Below are positions 20,385-28,535 of a DNA stretch of 64,000 nucleotides, piece by piece. The stretch is from positions 124,001-188,000 of the forward strand of contig JAAFJO010000006.1 in NCBI GenBank assembly GCA_013298145.1, read 5' to 3'. A program made the position numbers and the translations under genes. The notes below the pieces were generated by a model that searched no databases, was not told the origin of the DNA, and worked only from the letters and a program-made list of their open reading frames with translations. Position 1 is the first letter of the stretch; every line of letters begins with the position of its first letter. Source of the stretch: Betaproteobacteria bacterium (GTDB lineage: Bacteria; Pseudomonadota; Gammaproteobacteria; Burkholderiales; Casimicrobiaceae).

Positions 20385-20789
20385 GTGTATCTACTTGATA
20401 CAGATACAAGCTCGTTTATTTTTAGTGAGCGCTCGGTTCGTGCTTCACAGCGATTTTCTCGAAGTAGAAGCGAAGACCTTTCGATTTCAAGCATCACGTT
20501 AGGCGAACTTCAATACGGGGTGGAACGCAGTCGAAATGCGCGATACGCCGCGCTACTTCGCTATTTTCTCGATACGGTTCAAGTGGTGCCGTACGGCGCA
20601 CTCGCCGCTTACCAATTTGCTCGAGTGAAGGCGGAACTTGCTCAACGAGGCGAACTGATTGGTCCTTATGACCTACAAATTGCGGCCCACGCCATTGCCC
20701 TCGGCGCGACACTCGTGACCCACAACACTCGCGAATTCAGCCGCATTGAAGGCCTCGAGCTCGATGATTGGGTTACGGATGCCTACTAG
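20385..20789 (+). CDS. vapC: VapC-type PIN domain toxin
   Basis: VYLLDTDTSSFIF...SSITLGELQYGVERS...IGPYDLQIAAHAIALGATLVTHNTREFSRIEGLELDDW; GTG start just after vapB stop. Confidence 0.88.
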   Translation: MYLLDTDTSSFIFSERSVRASQRFSRSRSEDLSISSITLGELQYGVERSRNARYAALLRYFLDTVQVVPYGALAAYQFARVKAELAQRGELIGPYDLQIAAHAIALGATLVTHNTREFSRIEGLELDDWVTDAY

Positions 20790-20799
20790 CCAGCGACAA

Positions 20800-23532
20800 A
20801 TGAACATGAACACCCAATTCAAAAAACCCCTCCCCAACACATCGCTCCACTTTTTCGACGCCCGTGAAGCGGTGAACACGCTCGCATCCGGTGCGTGGGA
20901 CAAGCTACCCTACACCGCCCGCGTGCACGCCGAGAACATCGTGCGCAAAGCAGAGCCCGCGAAGATCAATGACTATTTGAAGCAGTTGATCGAGCGAAAG
21001 CGCGAGCTTGATTTCCCTTGGTTCCCGGCGCGCGTGGTGTGCCATGACATTCTTGGGCAAACTGCGCTTGTGGATCTCGCAGGATTGCGCGATGCGATTG
21101 CCGACCAGGGCGGCGATCCGGCAAAGGTGAATCCGGTCGTCCCCGTGCAGTTGATCGTCGATCATTCGCTCGCGGTGGAATGTGGTGGCTACGATCCAAA
21201 AGCCTTCGAGAAAAATCGTGCGATTGAAGATCGTCGCAACGAGGATCGCTTCCATTTCATCAATTGGACGAAAGAAGCGTTCAAGAATGTGGATGTAATC
21301 CCGCCCGGTAACGGCATCATGCACCAGATCAATTTGGAGCGTATGAGCCCAGTGATCGGTGTGCAGGATGGCGTTGCATACCCTGACACTTGCGTGGGTA
21401 CAGATAGTCACACACCGCATGTTGATGCGCTGGGTGTGATCGCGGTCGGCGTCGGTGGACTTGAAGCCGAGAACGTGATGCTCGGCCGTGCTTCATGGAT
21501 GCGCTTGCCGGACATTGTGGGTGTCGAGCTTTCCGGCAAACGACAAGAGGGAATCACGGCGACCGACATCGTGCTCGCGCTCACCGAGTTCTTGCGCAAG
21601 CAGAAAGTGGTCGGCGCGTATCTTGAGTTCTATGGCGAAGGCGCGTCGAGCCTCACGCTCGGTGATCGCGCAACCATTTCGAATATGGCGCCTGAGTATG
21701 GCGCGACGGCGGCGATGTTCTTCATCGATCAGCAGACGCTGGACTACTTAACGTTGACGGGTCGTGAAGCCGAGCAAGTGAAGCTCGTTGAGACCTATGC
21801 GAAGCACACGGGGCTTTGGGCGGATGCGCTTGCGACGGCTGAGTATGAGCGCGTATTGAAGTTCGATCTTTCGACAGTTGTGCGCAATATGGCGGGGCCG
21901 TCGAATCCGCATGCGCGGGTAGCGACGACGGATTTGCTAGACAAGGGAATCGCCACTGGTAGGCGCGTCCCCGCGGAGGCGGGGATCAACCGCGCTTTTG
22001 ACGGGGAGAGCGCGGTCAAGCCCGAGCCTACAGCCGGAGCAAGTCAGCCTTCCCTTCACCCGCCCTCCGGGCCCCCTCTCCTTGAGGGAGAGGGAATCGT
22101 ACACGCCGAAACGGCTATGCCCGACGGCGCCGTGATCATCGCCGCAATCACCTCTTGCACCAACACATCGAACCCTCGAAACGTTATCGCCGCCGCCTTG
22201 CTCGCGCGCAACGCGAACAAGCTCGGCCTCACCCGCAAACCGTGGGTGAAATCTTCGCTCGCACCGGGTTCGAAGACGGTTGAACTCTACTTGCAAGAGG
22301 CGGGACTGTTGGGCGATCTTGAAGCGCTTGGCTTCGGCATCGTTGCATTCGCCTGCACCACGTGTAATGGCATGTCCGGCGCGCTCGATCCGAAGATTCA
22401 GCAAGAGATCATCGATCACGACCTTTACGCAACCGCGGTGCTCTCGGGTAATCGCAATTTCGATGGGCGAATCCATCCGTACGCGAAACAAGCGTTCCTC
22501 GCCTCGCCCCCGCTCGTGATCGCGTACGCAATCGCGGGAACGATCCGCTTCGATATTGAGCTTGACGCACTGGGCGTCGTTGATGGCAAGCCGATCACAT
22601 TGAAAGATCTGTGGCCGAGCGATGAGGAAATCGATGCAGTGGTAGCGAAGGCCGTAAAGCCTGAGCAATTTCGCAAGGTCTACGAGCCGATGTTCGCGAT
22701 CAATGTCGCGAGCGGCGTGCAAGCAAAGCCGCTCTACGATTGGCGCGCGCAAAGCACCTACATCCGTCGGCCGCCGTATTGGGAAGGTGCTCTCGCGGGC
22801 GAGCGCACGCTCAAAGGCATGCGCCCCCTCGCAGTGCTCGGGGACAACATCACCACTGATCATCTTTCGCCATCAAACGCCATCATGCTCGATAGCGCCG
22901 CGGGCGAATATCTCGCGAAGATGGGTTTGCCGGAAGAAGACTTTAATTCCTACGCCACGCATCGCGGCGATCACCTCACGGCTCAACGCGCAACGTTTGC
23001 CAATCCGACGTTACAAAACGAGATGGTGAAAAACGCTGATGGTTCGATCAAGAAAGGCTCCCTCGCCCGCATCGAACCCGAAGGCAAAGTGACACGCATG
23101 TGGGAAGCGATAGAAACCTACATGGATCGCAAGCAACCGCTGATCATCATCGCGGGAGCGGATTACGGGCAAGGTTCCTCACGCGATTGGGCGGCGAAAG
23201 GCGTGCGACTCGCTGGCGTGGAAGCCATCGTCGCTGAAGGCTTTGAGCGCATTCATCGCACAAATTTGATCGGGATGGGCGTGCTGCCGCTTGAGTTCAA
23301 GCCGGGCACGAATCGCAAAACGCTCGGAATCGACGGAACAGAAACGTTCGACGTGATCGGTGAACGTACCCCGCGCGCGACGCTTACCCTGGTAGTCAAT
23401 CGCAAAAATGGCGAACGCGTGGAAGTACCGGTAACGTGTCGCCTCGATACGGCAGAAGAGATTTCGGTGTACGACGCAGGCGGCGTGTTGCAGCGGTTTG
23501 CGAAAGATTTTTTGGAGCAGGAAGCAGTTTAG
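20800..23532 (+). CDS. acnD: Fe/S-dependent 2-methylisocitrate dehydratase AcnD, carrying an in-frame repeat insertion
   Basis: Aconitase motifs CVGTDSHTPHVDALGV, AAITSCTNTSNPRNV, ACTTCNGMSGALDPK; prp context; extra segment at about 21957-22110. Confidence 0.94.
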   Translation: MNMNTQFKKPLPNTSLHFFDAREAVNTLASGAWDKLPYTARVHAENIVRKAEPAKINDYLKQLIERKRELDFPWFPARVVCHDILGQTALVDLAGLRDAIADQGGDPAKVNPVVPVQLIVDHSLAVECGGYDPKAFEKNRAIEDRRNEDRFHFINWTKEAFKNVDVIPPGNGIMHQINLERMSPVIGVQDGVAYPDTCVGTDSHTPHVDALGVIAVGVGGLEAENVMLGRASWMRLPDIVGVELSGKRQEGITATDIVLALTEFLRKQKVVGAYLEFYGEGASSLTLGDRATISNMAPEYGATAAMFFIDQQTLDYLTLTGREAEQVKLVETYAKHTGLWADALATAEYERVLKFDLSTVVRNMAGPSNPHARVATTDLLDKGIATGRRVPAEAGINRAFDGESAVKPEPTAGASQPSLHPPSGPPLLEGEGIVHAETAMPDGAVIIAAITSCTNTSNPRNVIAAALLARNANKLGLTRKPWVKSSLAPGSKTVELYLQEAGLLGDLEALGFGIVAFACTTCNGMSGALDPKIQQEIIDHDLYATAVLSGNRNFDGRIHPYAKQAFLASPPLVIAYAIAGTIRFDIELDALGVVDGKPITLKDLWPSDEEIDAVVAKAVKPEQFRKVYEPMFAINVASGVQAKPLYDWRAQSTYIRRPPYWEGALAGERTLKGMRPLAVLGDNITTDHLSPSNAIMLDSAAGEYLAKMGLPEEDFNSYATHRGDHLTAQRATFANPTLQNEMVKNADGSIKKGSLARIEPEGKVTRMWEAIETYMDRKQPLIIIAGADYGQGSSRDWAAKGVRLAGVEAIVAEGFERIHRTNLIGMGVLPLEFKPGTNRKTLGIDGTETFDVIGERTPRATLTLVVNRKNGERVEVPVTCRLDTAEEISVYDAGGVLQRFAKDFLEQEAV
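21959..22031. repeat. Family F-like palindromic element inside acnD
   Basis: GTAGGCGCG...ACCGCGC...GCGCGGTCAAGCCCGAGCCTAC; compare GTAGGCGCGGGCTTGACCGCGC at 25681, 49585 and 52328. Confidence 0.85.
22051..22094. repeat. Family E palindromic element inside acnD
   Basis: TCACCCGCCCTCCGGGCCCCCTCTCCTTGAGGGAGAGGG; compare 9421-9522 and 48156-48200. Confidence 0.82.
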
Positions 23533-23540
23533 TTTCGTCT

Positions 23541-23695
23541 GTCATCCCCGCGAAGGCGGGGACCCAGACCGGGCTGCCGCACCGCGAGAACGCGTCTAGG
23601 TATTGGTAGGCCTAGTGTCCGGGAATGTAAAAAGTTTTCAATCTCCCATAGACGTCTTAAGTCACGGTCTGGGTCCCCGCCTTCGCGGGGATGAC
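23541..23695. repeat. Family A inverted pair between acnD and prpF
   Basis: 30-mer at 23541-23570 and inverted copy at 23666-23695. Confidence 0.93.
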
Positions 23696-23707
23696 AGGAA
23701 AAAAACG

Positions 23708-24895
23708 ATGAGCGCAACGAATCACCAAGTCAAACTCCCCGCCCTCTACATGCGTGGCGGCACATCTAAAGGCGTCTTCTTCAAACTTGAAGACTTGCCT
23801 GAGAACGCCCGCAAACCCGGCCCGGTGCTCGATGCGATTCTGTTGCGCGTGATCGGCTCGCCTGATCCGTATGCGAAACATATCGATGGCATGGGCGGCG
23901 CAACCTCTTCCACCAGCAAATGCGTGATCCTTTCGAAAAGCACGCGGCCGGATCATGACGTCGATTATTTGTTTGGACAAATTTCCATCGATAAGCCGTT
24001 CGTTGATTGGAGCGGCAACTGCGGGAACCTGACCACTGCCGTTGGGCCGTTCGCGATTGCGCAAGGCATCGTCGACAAGTCCCGCATTCCGCAAAACGGC
24101 AAGCTCACCGTCCGCATCTGGCAAGTGAACATCGGCAAAACAATCGTCGCGCATGTTCCGATTCAAAACGGCGAAGTGCAGGAGTTGGGCGATTTTGAGA
24201 TGGACGGCGTCACCTTCCCCGCCGCCGAAGTGCAACTCGAATTCCTCGATCCCGCAGCGGAAGATCCCGATAGCGGCGGCGCGCTCTTCCCCACCGGCAA
24301 TTTGATCGACGAGCTCGATGTGCCAGGTGTTGGCACACTCAAAGCCACGATGACCACCGCGGGCATCCCAACGATCTTCGTGAACGCCGCAGACATCGGC
24401 TGCACGGGCACAGAACTTCAAGAAGAGATTAACGGCGACCTGACCAAACTTGCGATGTTTGAGAAGATCCGCACCGCAGGCGCACTTAAGATGGGCCTTA
24501 TTAAATCAGCGGAAGAAGCACAAAAACGCCAACACACGCCAAAGATCGCTTTCGTCGCCTCGCCCCAACAATATAGGGCCTCAAGCGGTAAAGCTGTCAA
24601 CACAGCTGACATCGACGTTTGCGTCCGCGCCCTCTCAATGGGGAAACTGCATCACGCGATGATGGGCACAGCATCCGTTGCAATTGCCGTCGCGGCCTGT
24701 ATTCCGGGAACGCTTGTGAATGCCGCAGCTGGCGGCGGCGCGCGCAAGGAAGTGCGCTTCGGGCACCCATCAGGCGTCACACTCGTCGGCGCGGAAGCAT
24801 CGCTTGTGAACGGCGAATGGACCGTGAAGAAAGCCGTGATGAGCCGCAGCGCCCGCGTTTTGATGGAAGGCTTTGTGCGGGTTCCGGTAGGTTAG
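23708..24895 (+). CDS. prpF: 2-methylaconitate cis-trans isomerase PrpF
   Basis: KLPALYMRGGTSKGVFFKLEDLP, GGATSSTSKCVI, DWSGNCGNLTTAVGPFAI; start after the repeat. Confidence 0.95.
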   Translation: MSATNHQVKLPALYMRGGTSKGVFFKLEDLPENARKPGPVLDAILLRVIGSPDPYAKHIDGMGGATSSTSKCVILSKSTRPDHDVDYLFGQISIDKPFVDWSGNCGNLTTAVGPFAIAQGIVDKSRIPQNGKLTVRIWQVNIGKTIVAHVPIQNGEVQELGDFEMDGVTFPAAEVQLEFLDPAAEDPDSGGALFPTGNLIDELDVPGVGTLKATMTTAGIPTIFVNAADIGCTGTELQEEINGDLTKLAMFEKIRTAGALKMGLIKSAEEAQKRQHTPKIAFVASPQQYRASSGKAVNTADIDVCVRALSMGKLHHAMMGTASVAIAVAACIPGTLVNAAAGGGARKEVRFGHPSGVTLVGAEASLVNGEWTVKKAVMSRSARVLMEGFVRVPVG

Positions 24896-24921
24896 GTCGC
24901 TATCGTCACGAGTGTCCCGCG

Positions 24922-24956
24922 TCCGTTCGTGGTTCGACAAGCTCACCACGAACGGA
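24922..24956. repeat. Hairpin TCCGTTCGTGGT / ACCACGAACGGA (family G) after prpF
   Basis: Perfect 12-bp arms; extra half copy ACCACGAACGG near 25002-25013. Confidence 0.8.
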
Positions 24957-25057
24957 AATGAGGGCGAGCGTCGCCTTTAGTCCCGTGCGTAACAAGGGAG
25001 CACCACGAACGGTTTCAAGAAAACGCGTGCTGCCGAGTGCGCTCCTACAATCGCGAA

Positions 25058-25666
25058 ATGCGCACTCTCCCCTGCGAATCGATTGCTACGTCCCCTGAAT
25101 TTCGCCACCTCTCAACGATTGACGGCTTACGCATCGACCTGCGTTACGCGAGCGCGAACAATTTCATGGGGCGCGACATGTATTCGCCGCTTGATTGCGC
25201 GTGGTTGCATGCGGAAGCCGCACACGGCATTGAGCATGCCGTCGCGTGGCTCGCGAAACAGCGCAGCGACGTGACGCTTTGCATCCTCGACGCGCTACGA
25301 CCGCATCGTGTGCAGCTCGCGATGTGGGACGCGCTCAAAAACGGCGATTTGCAAAAGTACCTCGCACCGCCCGAGCGCGGATCGATTCATTCGTACGGAA
25401 TGGCGGTTGACGTGACCCTGCTTGATGCCAACGGCGACGAGCTCGACATGGGCACCGGCTTCGACGAAATGAGCGAAACCTCCCACCCCGAACACGAATC
25501 GCAGTTTTTGAAAACAGGCGATCTCACCGCCGAGCAAGTCGCCAATCGCCACCTACTGCGCGATGCAATGAAGGCCAGCGACTTTCACGGCATCGCCACC
25601 GAATGGTGGCATTTTGATTGCGGCGATCGCGTGCGCGTGCGAAACGAATTCGCCCGCGTCGTGTAA
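25058..25666 (+). CDS. D-Ala-D-Ala dipeptidase (VanX / M15D family)
   Basis: IDLRYASANNFMGRDMY, LDALRPHRVQLAMWD, GSIHSYGMAVDVTL, ATEWWHFD. Confidence 0.9.
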   Translation: MRTLPCESIATSPEFRHLSTIDGLRIDLRYASANNFMGRDMYSPLDCAWLHAEAAHGIEHAVAWLAKQRSDVTLCILDALRPHRVQLAMWDALKNGDLQKYLAPPERGSIHSYGMAVDVTLLDANGDELDMGTGFDEMSETSHPEHESQFLKTGDLTAEQVANRHLLRDAMKASDFHGIATEWWHFDCGDRVRVRNEFARVV

Positions 25667-25680
25667 GTCCCTCGTCCTCT

Positions 25681-25706
25681 TGTAGGCGCGGGCTTGACCG
25701 CGCTCA
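25681..25706 (+). repeat. Family F repeat half-element TGTAGGCGCGGGCTTGACCGCGCTCA
   Basis: Same sequence at 49585 (partly) and 52328-52352. Confidence 0.8.
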
Positions 25707-25844
25707 GCGGCTCACCGAGCTATCAAAAATGTGAGTACACGACGACCCACCAGCTCGGCTAAATTTCGCTGACGCCGCCTCAACCTTTCACCACCGCGCC
25801 GCAACCGCGCGTGCATGCGCCTAAAACGCATCAAAATAGACCGC

Positions 25845-27239
25845 ATGCACGAAATCATTTGCCCCCACTGCAGCAAAGCCTTCAAGATTGACGAAACGGG
25901 TTACGCCGACATCTTGAAGCAGGTACGAGATGCCGACTTCGCCGAACAGCTTCACGAGCGGCTAGAGATCGCCGAGAAAGACAAGCTGAGCGCCGTCGAA
26001 CTCGCCGAGGCCCGCCTCGCCAGCGAACTCGAAAAGCGAGCCGCCGCCAAAGACAGCGAAATCCAGGCGCTCAAGGCTAAGCTCGATGCAGGCGATGTCG
26101 CCCGCAAACTGGCCGTGAGTGAAGCGCTGAGCGCTGTTGAAAAAGAGCGCGACACACTCGCCAACCAACTCGCCCAAGCGCAGCAAGAAAAGGAAAACGC
26201 GGCCAAACTCGCCGAAGCAAAAACACTCGCAGAGCTGCAAAAAAGCGCCGCTAGCAAAGACGCGGAAATTCAAGCGCTCAAAGCAGAGCTAAACAACCTC
26301 GCGCTCACACAACGTCTCGCCCTTGCCGATGCAGTCGGTACCGTTCAGAAAGAGCGCGACGAACTTAAAATCAACCTCGAACGCGCAGCGCTTGAGAAGG
26401 CGCTTGCAGAAAAGTCGCTCAAGGAGCGATACGAAGTTCAGATCAAAGATCGCGAAGGCGAAATCGAGCGCCTGCGCGACATGAAAGCGCGACTTTCTAC
26501 CAAGATGGTCGGCGAAACGCTGGAGCAACACTGCGAAACTGAATTCAACCGCCTCCGCGCGACCGCTTTCCCACGCGCCTATTTCGAAAAAGATAACGAC
26601 GCCAAAAGCGGCAGCAAGGGCGACTTCATCTTTCGCGATAGCGATGAAGCAGGCACCGAAATCGTCTCCATCATGTTCGAGATGAAAAACGAAAGCGACG
26701 CCACCGCCACCAAGCAGCGCAACGAAGATTTCTTCAAAGAGCTCGACAAAGATCGCAACGAGAAAGGCTGCGAATACGCCGTACTCGTTTCGCTGCTCGA
26801 ACCCGATAGCGAGCTCTACAACACCGGCATCGTTGACGTCTTCCATCGCTATCCGAAGATGTACGTGATCCGCCCGCAGTTCTTCATCCCCATCATCACC
26901 CTGCTGCGCAACGCCGCGATGAAGGCAATGCAATACAAAACCGAACTCGCACTCGTCAAAGCGCAGAACATCGACATCACCAATTTCGAAAACGAACTAG
27001 AAGGCTTCAAAGCCGCCTTCGGCAAGAACTACGAACTCGCCTCACGCAAATTCCAAACCGCCATCGACGAGATCGACAAATCCATCGACCACCTCACGAA
27101 AACCAAAGAAGCCCTGCTCGGCACCGACCGCAACCTGCGCCTCGCCAACGACAAGGCGCAGGACGTAACGATTAAGCGATTAACGAAGGGGAACCCAACG
27201 ATGGCGGGGAAGTTTGCGGAAGTGAAGAATGGAGGGTGA
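25845..27239 (+). CDS. DUF2130 domain protein with long coiled coil
   Basis: [32 protein letters not shown]; Ala/Glu/Lys-rich coiled coil; [40 protein letters not shown] typical of DUF2130. Confidence 0.88.
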   Translation: MHEIICPHCSKAFKIDETGYADILKQVRDADFAEQLHERLEIAEKDKLSAVELAEARLASELEKRAAAKDSEIQALKAKLDAGDVARKLAVSEALSAVEKERDTLANQLAQAQQEKENAAKLAEAKTLAELQKSAASKDAEIQALKAELNNLALTQRLALADAVGTVQKERDELKINLERAALEKALAEKSLKERYEVQIKDREGEIERLRDMKARLSTKMVGETLEQHCETEFNRLRATAFPRAYFEKDNDAKSGSKGDFIFRDSDEAGTEIVSIMFEMKNESDATATKQRNEDFFKELDKDRNEKGCEYAVLVSLLEPDSELYNTGIVDVFHRYPKMYVIRPQFFIPIITLLRNAAMKAMQYKTELALVKAQNIDITNFENELEGFKAAFGKNYELASRKFQTAIDEIDKSIDHLTKTKEALLGTDRNLRLANDKAQDVTIKRLTKGNPTMAGKFAEVKNGG

Positions 27240-27299
27240 GTTGAGGATTGATCCTTGTGCCCGTCGCTATTTGCTAACGGGATCTGCGAAGGATTTGTC

Positions 27300-28535
27300 G
27301 TGACCGACCGCAGCGCAACAGCGACCATCAAGGGATATTTCTACCAATTTGACCAGACCATCGTGCGATTGCTGGAGGGTTCGAAGCAAGCGAGCGTCAC
27401 GGTTGAAGGAATTGAAGATATCGATCTTGAGGATGGGAATGACAGTGCTTACGTCCAGTGCAAGTATTACGAAGGGACGGAATACAACCACTCGGTGATC
27501 AAGGAGGCTGTAATTCACATGCTGCGGCACTTTCATGCGGCTCGATTTCCAAGTGGTCGGGCCATTAAGTATCGACTCTATGGGCACTACAAGGGCGGCC
27601 AGCACAAGCTCAAGCTTCCCCTGACGGATGACTTCCTGAAGGCGAACTTCCTCACTTTCACGAAGGACAAGGTAGAGCACAAGGTTCACGATGAACTCGG
27701 GCTAATGCAACCGCAGCTCGCAGCCTTTCGGACCCTGCTTGATATTGATGTGAATGCGCTTTCCTACGATGCGCAGCAGAACAAGCTGCTTGGGCTCCTG
27801 AAGTTGGCGATTCCCGAATGCAGTGACGTCGATGCGAAGGTCTTTTACTATCCGAGCGCGATCAATGTAATTCAAGGGCTCGCGATCCAGGCTGACGAGG
27901 AAAAGCGAAAGATCACCAAAGAGAGATTTCTTCGGGAAGTGAATCGCAAGGATGTCATCTTCAGCGCCTGGTTACGGGAGAAGTTTGGCGCCGAGTATTA
28001 CGCGCGATTGATCCGGCGAAAATACTTCTACTTCGGCAAGACAAAGATGCCGAAGGCCTCACGATTCTTTGTCATTGACATGGCTGGCGAGTATGACGTC
28101 AGCAAAGCCACGCAGATGATGGTCCGAATGGCTGAGTTCTTCTCGCACAAGGAGCTCGTGAGGACGCCTCCCGCAGACAGGTTCTGCCCCTACGTACTGC
28201 TACGGGGGCTGACACTTGCCGAACTGGTCGACCTCAAAAAGAGCCTTTGGCACCAAGGAGTAGCCTTCAGCGATGGGTATCCGTTCCAAGGTGCCGACTT
28301 CTCGCCCAAAACACTTACCGCGGATCCTACCAAGGAACAGCTCTGGCGGATCAAGCTCGTGCCCAGTGAAGATCAGCTTGCGCCCATCATCGCAGCGGTC
28401 ACCGGCTCAGTCATCGAGATCTACGACTTCTACAAAACGACGCCACTGGACGGCACTTGTGTCACCAAGTGCCAGGTCGCTCACGCGATCAAGAGTAGTC
28501 ATTCCTATCTATTGCAGGAGGTCATGCAAGCATGA
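27300..28535 (+). CDS. PD-(D/E)XK nuclease-like protein (DUF4297/Cap4-like N-terminus), candidate defence effector
   Basis: ATATIKGYFYQFDQTIVRLL...VTVEGIEDIDLEDGNDSAYVQCKYYEG; E..D..QxK pattern; AAGGA RBS before GTG 27300; coupled to a HerA gene. Confidence 0.6.
   Translation: MTDRSATATIKGYFYQFDQTIVRLLEGSKQASVTVEGIEDIDLEDGNDSAYVQCKYYEGTEYNHSVIKEAVIHMLRHFHAARFPSGRAIKYRLYGHYKGGQHKLKLPLTDDFLKANFLTFTKDKVEHKVHDELGLMQPQLAAFRTLLDIDVNALSYDAQQNKLLGLLKLAIPECSDVDAKVFYYPSAINVIQGLAIQADEEKRKITKERFLREVNRKDVIFSAWLREKFGAEYYARLIRRKYFYFGKTKMPKASRFFVIDMAGEYDVSKATQMMVRMAEFFSHKELVRTPPADRFCPYVLLRGLTLAELVDLKKSLWHQGVAFSDGYPFQGADFSPKTLTADPTKEQLWRIKLVPSEDQLAPIIAAVTGSVIEIYDFYKTTPLDGTCVTKCQVAHAIKSSHSYLLQEVMQA

Noticed and set aside
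21937-22863. 308-aa minus-strand ORF opposite acnD
   Set aside because: Antisense shadow; only the repeat-derived part is notable and is reported separately
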